Assembly (NCBI RefSeq): GCF_040412425.1 | Contig: NC_089763.1 | Span: 50,272,587 to 50,336,586, forward strand | From: Macrobrachium rosenbergii | Taxonomy: Eukaryota > Arthropoda > Malacostraca > Decapoda > Palaemonidae | Direction: 5' to 3' | Length of the DNA stretch: 64,000 bases | Shown: positions 39,601 through 54,600 of the stretch, in pieces | Position numbering within the stretch: position 1 is the first letter of the stretch | Layout: every line of letters starts with the position of its first letter | Translations under genes and position numbers: made by a program | The notes under the pieces: model-generated | The model's database searches: none | The model's input: only the letters and a program-made list of their open reading frames with translations | Told to the model about the DNA's origin: nothing

Positions 39601-42600
39601 AACAAATTTTTTTCAGTTTTGTAAAAATATTCTCAGATTAGATATTATTACATCTTAAGAGACAGGATCATATTTTCACAAAAAGAACAAGGATTAACAT
39701 TAAGTAGGACTTGGAATGTGTCAGATTTAAGGTTTTTTGGTCTATTTTAAAAAGTTTTGAAGGAACTTCAGAATTTCTCTGAAAACAATAACCACAGTTG
39801 TATAAAGATTTATTTTTGAAGTGTGAATGGCTAATATACATAAGAAATCATATAGGTGAAGTGAGAATTATAAAAAGGATAGATTGAAATAATAAAATTT
39901 GCAATGAAATAGTAACACCGGAAAATTGGAAATAAAAATACAAGCTTCCTGCTCTTTGTTAAATTATATATGAAATGTTTTGTATCTGTGATGAAGCAAA
40001 TGAAGAGTGACTTAAGATAAATAGAGGGAAAGTTATAAGTATTCTGTGAGATGCTGGAAACTTCTCATAAAACTAAGGTAATGTAACTTGTTCGTTAAAG
40101 TAGCTTGTAATTTATGCTCTTTAAACATAACATTCTTAGTAGAGGGTTGAATTTTTCATATGGTATGCATGTGGAGTATGCGTATTCTTGATATTTAAAT
40201 TTTGACCTTTAATTTGTATATCTCTCACAATTATATGATCTTATCTAGAAATTCTCTTGCAATAAGCTTACACACCTGTTGAAGGAATGAATGCAACTGC
40301 CAATATTCTTATGAGGAATTAACCCATTCACTGCATTCCATCAAATCTGATTAAAGATCCGAATTGTCCAGTTTATAAATAAACTTTTTATTTTATTTGA
40401 ATGTGTAAATTTAAATCTTTCCAGAATTATTTATGTATCATGACTAATTATTCACGTCAATACAGTACTTTATGGTTAAAAGTTCATTTTGCGATTGGTA
40501 CCGTAAATTAAAGTGGAAGCTGGTAGTACTTGACTTTAATGATAAAAGTAAGCATGATCAATCTGCAGTGTCTGGACTATTGATGTGAGATAATCAGGTT
40601 AGCATAAATTGGAATCTGCACTTAAGCATGATGTCTTTTGAGTGCATGAAAGCACATTGGTACAAGTTCTCTTTCTTTTTTATATTATTCTCGAGTCATG
40701 TATGAGTGGAGAAATCGGCTCATTCTTTTTAATTTAACAGAAATATATCCATGGGTATTGTCTTGAAACTCATACAACCTTGACCCTTTTAACGAGAAAA
40801 TTTAACAAATCATGAGTTGGCTTTTATATAGAATGCATATGTTTAAAGTAATGATAAATCAGCTTATCCATATTTTTAACAGTCTGTTAAGAAGCATGTA
40901 AATCATTTAGCAAGTTGTAAATTTTTGAGCTGTGTTTAGCATTGAATCCATTATTTTTAATTATCTAATGTTGCAGTCTGATGCAGTTAAATAAGGTGCA
41001 GTTCAAGTTTGATCACTCTTTCTTTAATAGGATTTTATTAATTAAAGTAAATCTTGTTTATTTCTCTAACAAAATTCTTGTTTGCAAGCATGTTTTGACG
41101 ACTAATCAGTATCACACATAAAAGCAAAAGCCACAGTAAATGGCATTTGTCCCAATTACATACTCTTATTATAAAGAGTATGGTGTATATTTTCCCTTGT
41201 AGTTATTGTTTTAAGTTACAGTATTGTTTTAATTGTATTTTTTTACAAAATTCAGCATTTTCTTTTCTGGAGCATCACTGAATTTTAAACAATAATCATA
41301 CAACTTGTGCACATGACATCTTTGACATCTTTTCTATATGATTTCATGAGTGCTCTTCCATTTATTTTATTTTTATTATAATATAAGTGTCTTGCTGATG
41401 AATAATTCAAATATGGTAGGCTAAACTCGAGTATGAACAGTAAGCAAAGATAAAGTGAATGAATATGTATATTGTATGCCTGTAAGACACACAGTAACAT
41501 ATAGGCTAAATGTTATAAGGAATATTGTTTACATCAATATTTAAGAGAAATTGCTCGGAGATAAGATGCATACTGCTTCAAGAGACATCATTACATAAAG
41601 CTACCTAATACCATATAAATGTTAGAAAAGCTGTACTATACTGTGTTCTATTTTTGCACTGGATGCAAACAAAGAAGTGCATTGTTTCATGGCAGCATTC
41701 AATATTTTCTAACCATCTTTGCTCAAGAGGCAACCATATAACCAAGGGCTGAGCTTACAACCACCTGTAATGCATTCCACAAATAACCAGATGCCCAACA
41801 AGAACCCATGTGCTCTTTGCACTACAATTAGATATGGGTAGAGTTGCCAGTGGTTCATGAAGAATAAGCAGAAGTCTTGAAACAATTCTCTCGGTTTTGC
41901 CTTGTTAAAGTGATATATTTTTGGGATGCATTGGTTTATATATAATTTATTTGTAAAAGTGTATAGTCTACAAAAATAGTCTTATCATCGTTAGTTTGAT
42001 TAGATTAAAATCAAAAGGAAGAGAAATTTGGCAACCACCTCAAGTGAGGCAAAAGCTAAGTAGACTAGAGACCAAAATAGCCTAGTGGTGTGTGAAGCAG
42101 GAAGCCTCAGCATGCTTCTCTCCACAGTTGTAGAAAGTGCTCTCTCAGTTCTAGCTGAAAGATTAGTGCAATGGATAGCTGAAGCAGCCATAGACCATTT
42201 TTAGTGAGTAAAATACATCAGATAAAATAAAATAGCTTAAGTGCAGATGCTGTGTACCGTAGTGGCACAGTACAATGTTCATTCATGCATATTTTGTGCT
42301 CTGGTAAGAGGATCTGTGGTGAATTTAACTTTTCGTGATGGTTGTTATCTGTACATAATAGTTAGCAGGCCATTTGATATGATGGATACTCTATTATGGT
42401 AAATGTGAAGGGAATAACTTGTAGTTCTAAGAATGAATCATATGTTAAATAAGAAAGTACCTGCATTAACTTTAAAAACTTGTATGTTAAGTAGATCACT
42501 CATCTCCATTGCTCACATAATAAAGCCTAAGTTGTTTTACATTAAGTGCTAGATTAGTAATGCAGTATGTTAGGTAATCCCTGAAAAGTCCACAGTAAGA

Positions 42601-45600
42601 TAATTCAGTGAAAAGTTGATGATGAAAACCCTTCATAGCCACAAATCAGGCAGGCCTAAAATTTGCTAATACTCTATTGACCTTTCTTATCATAGAAATA
42701 AAGAAAATTAAACTTTCCTACTATGGAAATAGTGAAAAGTACAAGCTAAATATTTGATAGGGTATTGTTGGAAAATTTCAGTTTATCGAGATAGTCTTTG
42801 TTTTGATTTTAATGGCCTTTTGTATCTTTGCTTTCTTCTGTGAATACAGATCATAATACATGTTAGTTTCAATTGAGCTTTACAGATTCACTTCTCCAAA
42901 TTGCTTTGAGGTTTACATATTTTACTCTTGAAGAGGGTATATGGCACATTGGAACTTTTGCTCCATCGTGGTCTTATTAAATTGTTGAAGTTATTCAAGG
43001 TCAGAAACCAGAGAAACTTGGGAATAATGTAATCAATAGGAATGCATCCCCACAGTATGGATTTTAATGAGTTGATAAGGGGAGCGTATTCTACAAAGCA
43101 AAGTAAGAAACTAAACCATTACACATATTTTATAGCAGATAAGATATTGGTTTTAGTCGTTTTTACATGTTCCTAGTTTTGACAAATATCAGTTTTGTTA
43201 CTCTAAAGAGGCCACCATCTCTGAAATCATGTTAGAGATGCTGTTAATGCTCCTCAGGTCGGGAGTGGAATGGGTGATTGGTAATAGCTGGATTGTTCTT
43301 TATTTTTTTTTTTTTTTCATTCTGTGTTAGAGCACAATGAGGGTAATATCTACATTTTCAATTTTTGCTTTGCTCACTGTTTCTTGCAGCAATGTTACTC
43401 CCTCCCTTCCTACTTTTTTGAAGTTAAATTGTGTAGCTGCCTAGATGTTAGACTTTAATAAACTCGGCTCATATTTGGTTTATACATTGCAAATTTACCA
43501 GACTTTAAAAAGTCTTCATTTTTTTTTTAGTTACTACAATAGCTTAGTCCTGTTTACAAACTGGAGGATCCTAACTGGTGACACATTAGCACAATTACAG
43601 ATAATTCATGTATTGTATTTGTAAATATTTACAAATCATTATGTTTTATCCCTTATTTAATACAGCTCATAATCTCTCAGGGTTTCACTTCATCATTTTT
43701 GGTTTTGTTAATGCTTACAACTTGCACATTTTTAAATTGAGCTCTTAATGTCACTTCCAGTATTAAATTACTTGAGGCATATTGTTATTTAGTTGATTAG
43801 TTGTGAATCCACAAAAGATTATTTAGTGTTTCTAATCAAATAATGAATACTTTGCTTTAAATTATAAAGCATCCATTTTCTTTAGACTCTTACTCATGTG
43901 CTTAGTTTCCTCTCATTTGTTATGAATACAGTCACACTGATAATTAAGCTTATATTTTTTTGTGTGTTTGGCAGTAGAGCATTTGTTTGGAAAGCAAATG
44001 TCAAAGATAGTATAGTTTTAAATAAAAGATATCCAAAATGTAAACTATACAAGTTATATTAGATTACAGGATAGAAAAATAGCTTATAAAAATTTTTATA
44101 TGTGAATGGATTTCCATTTTATTTGGGAAATGTCATGATATAAAAGATGTTTATAAGCTTTGAAAAGTGGTGATACTTTCTACTATTGGAGACAGTAGTG
44201 ACAATTATGTTTCAGTTTTGAATATGAAATGTATTGTTTCTTTTGGGTTCATCATTTGCTAAACAATGTATGGAATTTTTAATAAAATGCCTTTCAACAA
44301 GAATAAAAATGAAAAAGACTAGTAGTCCTTTTATATCTATACTGTCTAGTTTTTATGCCAATTACAAAAAGTGGCTAGAAAAAAAAACAATGTTGTTTAA
44401 AGGAAGGCACAACAATTGTGTATATACAGTAATTGGTGTAACATGCTGGAGTAATTGAAGATGCTGAACTTTCGCAGCAGTTAAGGTAATACAGTACAGT
44501 GCTAGTATTTTCTTGAATAACTTATTGAGGCCATTTGGTGGTTTTTACAAGTAAGTTTTTCCTTTGGTAACTAATTTTTCTAATTTACTTATGTGAATGT
44601 GAATTGAAACTTGCAATACATTTCATGTGCATGAAATTTTTGGGTCACACAGATGAGACTTCATCTTATTTTTTCTTTCTCTTTGCTGTCCTTGGTCTCC
44701 TTCTTTAATCCTAGCACGCAAAAACCTTTTAGTTTAGTTGTAAGATAGCCATTAAAAGTGGTGTTGTTTAGTACTGACGCTTCATAAAATTTAATTTTCT
44801 CTAGGGATGTTTTCTTGCCTTTCATAAGATAATGACAGGAATTTCTGTATTAAAGTCTTTTGCTTACTTTTTAAAATTTGCATATAATGCAAGGATTAAT
44901 GTGAAGCGTAGTTTAGATAACAATCCTCTTTGCCTTAATGAAAAAGTGTTATAGGAGTTAAAGACCTCATAAAATTACTTAAGCCTACATACCTGGTAAA
45001 GTGCTGAATAGCTGCTCAGATTAGCAAAACAGTGGATTGTGTTTGGGAGTTGCTCTCCCTGTTCTTGTAAATTGTTCATGTTGCCTGTCAAAAACAGCAG
45101 TTCTTTGGCTACTTTTAGAGAAATAATTTTAACTTGTTTTATTGAGTCCCTTCTTGAGTGTAACGTTGACTGTAATGTTTTCCCTAACATAAAGATGACA
45201 AAAGTAAAACACTTATACAGAAGGAAGCATCCAGCTGTTAAATGAAAAAGACCGTCACACATGCGATACTGGTCACATCAACCTGTATAATCACCGCTTA
45301 AACTTTTCACTAATACACCACATTTCAAGTACGCTTCATTTTGACAATAAAAGTAAATATTTCATAAAATGGAACAGAAAAGTGCTCGGTACCAAATGCC
45401 AATCAGTAAATATGAAATTATGAGGTAAATGTGAACATTTCACGACATCCCTTTTATTCAATTACATGATAACCGCAAGAAATAAAATATTCACACAAAG
45501 AAATCATATAACAATCTTAATGAAACTTTTTGCAGGTAGCATTAGATATGATTTCTAGACCCTGAGGGTGAACCATGACGTATCACTAGCAAGGAAATAA

Positions 45601-48600
45601 GTCATCTTGGCACATGTAGTTGAAGATACATTTCTCTGATCATTGTAATTATTCTCAGTTTAATAGACTCCCTTTCCTAATGCTGAATGATTTTCCTTTT
45701 TCACACTTAGGGAACATAGCTTCAACCCTTGCAGGGGACTACATGCTAGGGGATTGGACTTTGTGAATTGCCTTAACCATTAGGATTCGTTCACAAATTT
45801 TAAAAAAGTACTTCCTGAGTATCAGTTTTCCCTCTCTAGTAGGAGCTTTAAAACACTCAGGCACATTCCAGGAAGTTTCATTCAAAATCTGCTATGATTG
45901 ATTTGAGGGATAGCTGCTTAGGTACATTTTGCCATTTGGTTTCCTTATCTTCATGACCATTTTCCCCAGTCTCTGAATTCAAGCTTACAAATAAAGAAGC
46001 ATGGCTTGGGCCAACAACTTTTCACTTCTCACATTTACATGAAGTAATATGGGAAACATTAGATAAGGTAGAGACCATTTTTCTAGAAAACCTAAAACCA
46101 CTCGGTCCACTGCTCAAGTTGTTGTCATGGGTAAAAAAAAAAATTTGGAATTTATATGACCAAGTGCAAAATTCAAAATGGAATTAATATGAATAAGTCA
46201 AAACTTCACAGTAATTTAAATGTTTTATAGATACAAAACATGCAGTGTATTTATACTTTTAGTGTCCTGTTAGGAGTTCCTTTACTTGGTGTATGACTTT
46301 GTCTGCAGACAGGCAAAACAATGGGACTTGCTTTAGCAATCAGAAGCCTTACCCCATTGTTAATCTTCACTATACTAGTTTAAGCAGCTATTTGATGTTA
46401 GGCTTTTCTGCCTTGAAAATTTAAGTGTATGCAGGCATAAGTAACAATAGAGGGCTCTATATGTGTATGATATATACAATATTTTGAATTTTGTATGCTT
46501 GTGTCAAGCTGCCATAACTTCAGGAAGTCTTTCTGTTCTATAAAATATTTAGAAATGTCATAAGTTTTATTACATTTCATTGGTAAAAAATATTTCTTCA
46601 TGCCAGTTTACAAGATATCACAAAAAAGAATTGAAAGAAGCCCATTTCCAGACTATTATGGTCAGTACAGAAGTGTTGTGCTAGAATTAGATTAAGAACA
46701 GTAGATTAACATAGTCTAGTTTGAAGGGTTGATGTGAGAACTTAAGCAAACGTCCTTGAGGTCTTGGACAGCTATAATTTAAGATATTAGTTTTGAAACT
46801 TTTTAGTCAATTATAATACTGTACATTACTTCAATGTCTTGTCATATCCATGGTCCTGCTGCATTTGTGTATCTTATAATACCAATATTTTTCATTTCTT
46901 TGTGTGTCAATGTGAAAGTTATAGTATTGTTATTGATCTTGCTGCTTGATTGTAACAGTGGGAAGGCAACTATTATTTAACTTTCATACAGAAAATAATC
47001 CTGCACTTTATTATGTGAATTGATAGTTACTTTTTCTCTGCTGAAGTTTGTTTGACAATGGCTGGTCCCCAGACAATTTTTACTTTAGTTTTAACTGAAT
47101 GTTAGATACAGTTTACCCAAGAACATCAAGAAATTTACTCATCCTTAAGTATTGTAGCTTTTAAAAGTTTAGTTTTTATTGTTAGGACATTATCCTAGTA
47201 TTATTTGTTTAAATATTGACATAGCAATATATAATTTGCATTGCTTTAGAATTTAATGAGAATTTTGCATTGGTTTCTCTTTTGCATACCTCATGGTTTC
47301 CAATCAGACAGGTATGAGTTAAGTTCTATCTCTGTAAGTGACAAAGAGATTTATGTATGCCTCATAATATTATCCAGCATTGCATTTCATTGTGCTACTG
47401 TAGTTGAAACATTTTTGTACTGCCACTGATTATAATTAGTACCTAGAAGTTTTTTAATTTTTAATTTTTGCCATTCATTTTAATACAGTACAATGTTTTC
47501 AAAGTGTAGCTAGTTGGTTAATTTTATAGTTCCTGAATCACAGTTTTAGCTTTTCCAAACAAAAATGAGAGATTAGTTTAAATTCTCTTTTTAATATAGC
47601 ATTAAATTTTAATGACAACTTAATCACTTAATTATGTACCCTTGTGTTTTTTAAGTTAGCTTGGTTACTTTAATACTTTAAATTGTACTAGTAGCCTTGA
47701 GGATTCATTTACTGTATTTTAAACTGTAATTAAGTTATTGTAAGTTACTTAAAATTGGATTCCTGTATGAGGAAAGATAATTGGCATCATAATGTATCAA
47801 GTTTTCCTTAAATTCCAAATTTATAAGTCCAATATCCTACTAACATTAAGTATTTTTTATAGAAATTACTAACTTTTTATATAGTATAATGGTAAAAGAA
47901 TATTGCATATTGTTTAAATTTAAGTAAATTGTCATTGTATACTGTATTCATGTTGTAATTTGCTAATTTAAAATGAATATTGCTAGTATGTATGCATTAA
48001 GCTACTAAATCATGTTAACTAGTAAATAAGGTACTGTAGCTTTTAAGTGTCAGTATGATACTGATAAATTAGTCATAGATTCATTACAAGATAAAGGTAA
48101 GCTTTAACTTGACACCATTGGTGATGTTATTCTGTTACGGCCATTGTAAAAAGATTTAAAAGAAAATATTTAGTCTATAATGTGAACATATACCAAATCT
48201 TTGTTTCAAAATTTGGTTCATTCCCTAAATTAGTGATGCAAATTGCTGTGAAAATTATCATGGTAGTAGTAACTAGCCTAGCCTCATTCAAGTTGAATAG
48301 CATTTACTTTTACCAGTGTGTATGACTGTTTGATATATCTAGTTTATCTTCTCAATCAGTAGGAAGATAAAATTCAGTAAATTTTTTTATAAGCAATTAC
48401 TAATCATTTTGATTCTTAACTTTTATTCTAAAATTCAGAGGTGTCTACAGTACAAGTTTTAATCATGGAAGGGTTCATATTCATGAGGAAGGCACTCTGA
48501 AGTAGCATACCAGCTAACTGTTTTCTTCTATTTTCCTTTTTTCTCTATTTCTTGAACTTAGTGTAGTGTACCTGTTACATTCCAGATAAGTGAATCTTTC

Positions 48601-51600
48601 AAAACCTCTAGTACTTTTCAGTAAGGTGATTGAGTACAGTATAAGGAGACAACATTAAGTATTTTGCCCAAAAATATTCATAAAACTAATTTCTTGTAAT
48701 AGTTTCATATGCATATTTGGCAGTGTTTTTATTTTTGTTTTATTTCCTTATAGCCTGCAGCTCTAAGCAGTGCATTGGTAGCAATATCTAATTCATTATA
48801 CTGTAATGATTTTTATATTTTCCAAAACAAATTGCACTGCAGTGTTTAGGCAGCTTAAAGAAGACTTTGATGACTGGTATCTGTGACAGAAGCACTGAAC
48901 TTCATGAGCTAGTTTTCTAAATGCTCGTAGATGACAGTAACTTTGGCGGCTGTGTGTCAAAAGGGCTTTTATTTTGCATTGCACGTCTCATGCTTGCACC
49001 CTGGCTTACAGCTCGTCAGGCCTGGCTAGCAGCTGCGAGATCTCCCCAACAACCCCTGATTCAGAATCTGCTGGTTGGTCCAGTTGGGATCGCCGATTAG
49101 GGCCAGGGGAGTTTGGTAGCAAGGTCCGACGCTACTGGAGCTCAGAGGAGAGTGGGTATATGGAAGGGCTTGACACATCTCTGGACACTTCTGTACTAGC
49201 ACACCTTTCACCTGTGCACGAGATCAAGTGAGCTGAATATAGTCTGTAAGGGAAAGTAGATTGCAGTGAAGTAAAGAGTAGTATATTCTAGTGTTTACTA
49301 CTGTATTTAGAAGAGAAGGTATTTGATAGTTTTGTGTGACCTTAGAGATTTTTGTTAACGAGGAAAGCTTATGCACGGTCTTAATGAAAAATCATTTTAA
49401 GTAGAATACATTTATAATATGAAGGAGGAAAGCTTATGTACAGTCTTAATGAAAAACCATTTTGAGTAGAATACATTTATAATGTGAAGGAGGAAAGCTT
49501 ATGTGCAGTCTTAATGGAAAATCATTTTGAGTAGAATACGTTTATAATTTGAAGGAGGAAAGCCTTTGTGCATTCAAAATATTGAATAGAATACTTTGGG
49601 TGCAGTATTGTTGAGTTTTATCCATGTAAAGATTATGGCTTATGAATATTTGCAAATAGGTATTTCCTTATATATCTAATGAGGAAAGGAAAACGATAGT
49701 TTCAAATTTCACACAGTATTATTGCTCTTTATGATATTTTCTGTAGGCAGAAGTTATTGTAGTTTACACTGATGTAAAGCACTGTAACTGGAAAAATAGA
49801 ACATCGTGATATTTATACAACAGGTATGGTAATGATATTGCTTTTTTAGTATTAACTGCTATAACAAAGCTGGGAGATTCATGCTTTCACTCGTTTGTTC
49901 ATTCACATCATTTGTTACCAAAATGACAAAAAATCAGTTATGAATCCTATGAAATTTGGTGGGTATCAAGAGAATATGTATTCATTTTATGATCTTACAT
50001 TTATTTTGGATGAAATTCAGGATAAACAATGAAAACCATATATTCAATAGAATACAGTATTTATATTAAATTGCTCTGCAAATGAAAACTGCAACCAACA
50101 GGCATTAATACCAAATTACCTCAAAAGTAAATTAAATTATTAAGGTAACTAAAAGTATTATATTTACCAAATAATTGATCCTGCACATATTGCTAGTTAT
50201 GTAAAACTGACAAGGTCTTAATCTCAATTTAATATTTAATGGAATTTCATTACACAAGTATGTTAAAGTGCTATACTGCATATTAGTAAGTTGAAGTGAT
50301 ATACTGTATATTGAAGTCTGTGAGGATATCAACAAACAAGGAAGTTTATGTGTGGCTTTGCATATTTATCGCCCTCTTTTTTTTTTTTTTTTTTTTTTGT
50401 CAGCTGAACTTGCAGTCTTAATGCTTGGCTAATGCCTAAGGTTTTTCTTGGCATCGTTACTGAAGGCAAAAAATTTCTTTCATAGACATAATCAAGGTTC
50501 TTATCTAACTGATGAGCAGAGCTGTCCACATTATTTGTTCACAGTTACAGTTTGTCTACGTAGAAAAAGAGTTGTTTGTGCTGCCTTCAAATTCAGGTCT
50601 GAGTAGAGGAAGAAAATGTTTTAGGACTTAGTGGGCTTAATTCTTCAAGCTTTTGCTGCCGACTCATTTAGGACTAAATACATTTCTGAAAATTACTCTA
50701 CATTGGAATGGTGTTTGGTGTGTGTTTTACTCATACAGTGAGTAATACTAATATTTGTTTCATTTCACAACAATTTACATTGTATTTTTATCAGTTAATC
50801 CTGGCTGTTGAAGGATTATCAGCAGTTGCCATTTTCTGATTTCAGGGAAAAAGAAACTTCAGAAAGCAGCACCTCTACTCCTCAGCGTCGTATTGATAAT
50901 CAAAACATCACACTAACTGAGGATAACATAAAAGAAAGTTCTGATAACAACCTTAACAATAACCTTATTATGGGCAATAAGTCCAGTATTGTCAATGATA
51001 ATGATCTTTCAAACAATACTGCAGCACTAACAACAAAAACAGTTATGGCTATTGGTCAGAAGATTAAAATCATTGAGTATGCTGAAACAGAATGGCATGG
51101 AAACACACCGAAGGCACAAATCATTAGACAGGTAATTTATTACATACTTAAGGATGCCATTTATTAGATGCTTAAGGATATATGTTGATATGTTTTATAG
51201 TTTTTATGCATTTTCACACACATTCAATTAAGAATCCAAGTTCGTTCACTTTTGTTTGGAAATGTGTATGATTTATTTAGATTTTTGTTCCTTCCCAAGA
51301 CTGATTAAATCACATGGAATTTTACAATTTTTTCATGTTAACTGTTTTCTTAGCAGTATCAGTAATTCTTTTCTTCTTTAATGATGAAGATAGATGTGAA
51401 CAACAGCTTGTTGCTGGCATTCTACCTATCAAAACATACTACATTGTATTGTGTAGTGTGTAATATATGTGTATTAAGTGCTGATACCCTAAAAATTCTG
51501 GTACTCCACTTTGGATTTTTCTTATTTAAAAATGCTTCAAAATATGTATCCTATGTATTGTTAGTACATCATGGTTAAAAAAAAACCCTTCATTTTTATC

Positions 51601-54600
51601 TTCTTCACTCGTTGTAAGTCTGGCAGCAGATGTCTTGAGAATGAATAAAAATGCTTCATCGTGTAAATAATTTCCATAGATAAAAATTACTTATGTTTTT
51701 GGGGTTGAAATGCAGTGTTCTTGAGGAATTGATCTTTTAGTTAAAGCATCAAACAGAGTAAACCTTCTCTGTGTGTACTCTACTGCACTGTAAAATTTTT
51801 CTCGTATTATTGATGGGGAATAAGAAGTCCCCAGTTTTTTATTGTATATTGCTGAAGTTGTTACTTTACCTTAATTAGGTTATAGAAAAATGCATTTATT
51901 TAATGTTAAATGTTTTCCAAAATTATCACAGTATCTATAAATAGCTATACCTCATACATATAAGCCATCTTTTGAATAATAAATTGTTTGTGATAATGCT
52001 TTGTAAATAATAATGTTACAGTAATCAGTTTCATAGTACAGTACCTAGAGCTTTAATTCTGCTTGATTAGGAATTTAATGTTGTAAAGTGGTTGTATAAC
52101 AGTATCTTGTTTGTACTTAAAGGGTTATTCTGCTATACCTGTTGAACTGAACTTGAAACATTTGCGAAGAGTACGGGGAGACAATTATTGTGGAATCCGT
52201 GCAGCCCTATACCAAATGCTATCTCTTGGCCTTCCATTGCCTAATGGTCATGCAACACATACACGCTTAGCTACCGAGTTAAAGCAGGGATCAACTTGGC
52301 TACAAGACTGGACATTTGGTCATCGCCTTCATTTTTCCAAAGAACAAATCCTCAATGGGTTTTGGGAATGTTTAGATTCCCTGGACAATTTAGTAAGCTT
52401 TATACAATTTTGTTGGATCAGTAGATAGTACCCTGGCAGATTTTGTAGTGTTAATACATCACTGATGCTGTTTACAGTACTTACAAATTTTGTTATTATA
52501 CCTGTATTTTTTTTTTTTTTTGTGAATAAGAGTATAGTTCTGTTAAAGATTGTTAAAATATTTAATTTTTTATTTAAAGGTTCTGAATCTCATGGGAGTT
52601 GAAAATCGAGAATGTGTTGTCCTTTCGCGTCTCAATGGTGATCCCACTTTAGACATCAAATTGTGTGAGGCTGTTAAACTTCACATGCTGGCTGCTGCAT
52701 TAGACTTGCACATTGGAAATAACAATGGTGATAATGTTCCCCTCTTTGCAATGATCATGTTTGCACGTCACTCATCATTAACCCCAAGAGATCTTCTAAA
52801 GAATCACCTAAATCCAGTTGGAGATTCAGCTGGATTAGAACAGGTATGTTATGCATTAGTAACTCTTGCTAACATTAATCAAACAACCCACTTGAAACCA
52901 TAAGCTCTCAGGAGACTAGCCAAAAAAAAAAAGAAAGTAAGTGTTGTGTAAGGATTAATATAATTCCTCTAATCAGGTGCATTGCATGGTGTGATATATC
53001 CTAGGAGAGGAAAACCTAATTAAGTTTTTGAGGAAATTATAAACATCTAGATCCTCTACCTCGGTTAATTTTTCCAGTTGTCTTACTATAGATCTGAAAA
53101 ATGGGTGGTGAGATCATGGTCAAAAGCCTCTATCTGCAGAGCTGTGCATAATCTTGTTCCTTTTTAATTAATTGCTAAGTGATATATCCATAGTTTTTAT
53201 ATCCGTCAGGTATAGTCAAGGGTGGGATTTATAAAGTTACCCAAACTAGTTGTTCATAGATTAATATTGCACACTTTACCTTCATCTTAGAAGATACACC
53301 ATGAATCTCCTTGACCTTTTAAAAAATTGTTATATGTCAACAAACATTGTAATTTTTGTACATATTTTTCAGTAATTATTATGTACAGTACTATTTGTAC
53401 TTCTAATTTTTCCATTTCTTTTACAGAATATGTACTGTATTTAAAATAAAAATTATTTTTTCATACTTGACTCATGCTCCTTGGAAATATCATTGGTATA
53501 ATTACTGAATGGGCATGTCATGTAGGTGACACAGTCAAGAGATATTTTGTTGTAGGTTATAACAGAATGAAGCTACCAAAGGGTTTAGAGCTGAAATGGC
53601 TGCCATACAGGAAGGGCCATCAGTCCCTGACTTCAGGGTTATGGGACACTTCTTTTCTAGACACCACTTTCTCAGATGTGCTGTATTTATGGTAACTGGA
53701 GGAATTGCCCTCTAGGTATGATATCGAGATGTAAATAAGGAAATATGGCTTAGAAGGCCTGGATATAATGTGCAGAGACTAATCCCAGTAGAGAGCAAAC
53801 ACTGTCCTTAGTTTCTTTTGCTAGAGCCAAAATTTACAAGATTTCATTTCGTCCTCTACCTCAATACTGTACCATGATGATGTGTACATTTTATTCTAGC
53901 AGCATATGTAAACCACATGTAATATAAAGCAAATGGTATTTATTGCTGATTTGATATTAATGTTCATAAAGCATATTAAAGTAGTCTTGGTTATAGCCAG
54001 GTTTCAAAGCTAGGGCAGCTCACATACCAAAAAGCTTCCAAGACATGCATATATAAATAGTTTAAATCTTTTGTTTTATATTCAGTATAAAACAGTTACG
54101 ATAGTCTTGAAAGAAGTGCATAATTATAATTTCATGTTGAAAACATAAACAAAAACAACATACAATGTTTTACTCCAAGCTCATCAATTTGTAGGAAATA
54201 AAATAATTTGAAATCCAATATTCTAGTTTTAAATGTAAAATAAAACAAACATATATAACTTAAATATTATTTTTTGGTACTTTATTTCAATGTGGCTCTG
54301 TTGAGCTGGCATTTCTTCAATTGTGATAGTTATTGGTAGGGCAAAATAAGTGTGTTGCCCTGTGGGCATGTTAGAGTAAATGAGACACACATCACTGGAA
54401 TCCGTGAATTTTGGTTCTTTGTTGATGGTCTATTTTTTTCAAGTTGAATCTTCATCACTGGTAGTGCTCAGCATCTATCTGTCCATCTTCAAATGTAAAA
54501 AGGGTTGCTTGAAATTTCAATTTTAGGGAATTTTTATTAAAAGTTGTTGAATTTATAGATGGAAATATATGATCATTACTGTACTTTTACCATGCTTATA

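Larger units (their letters stand above)
49228..52579 (+). other. Introns 11-13 of OTULIN-like gene
   Basis: Introns at 49228-50845, 51132-52122 and 52393-52579. Intron 11 carries a 65-bp tandem repeat (49360-49599) and a 22-nt poly-T (50377-50398). Intron 13 is only 187 bp. Nothing else is recognised. Confidence 0.75.

Noticed and set aside
44975..45262. 95-codon minus-strand open frame in intron 10
   Set aside because: No domain, no splice context and composition like the surrounding intron.
53474..53695. 73-codon open frame as an extra OTULIN exon
   Set aside because: It is not bounded by matching splice sites, exon 14 joins exon 15 in phase without it, and it resembles no part of the OTULIN domain.
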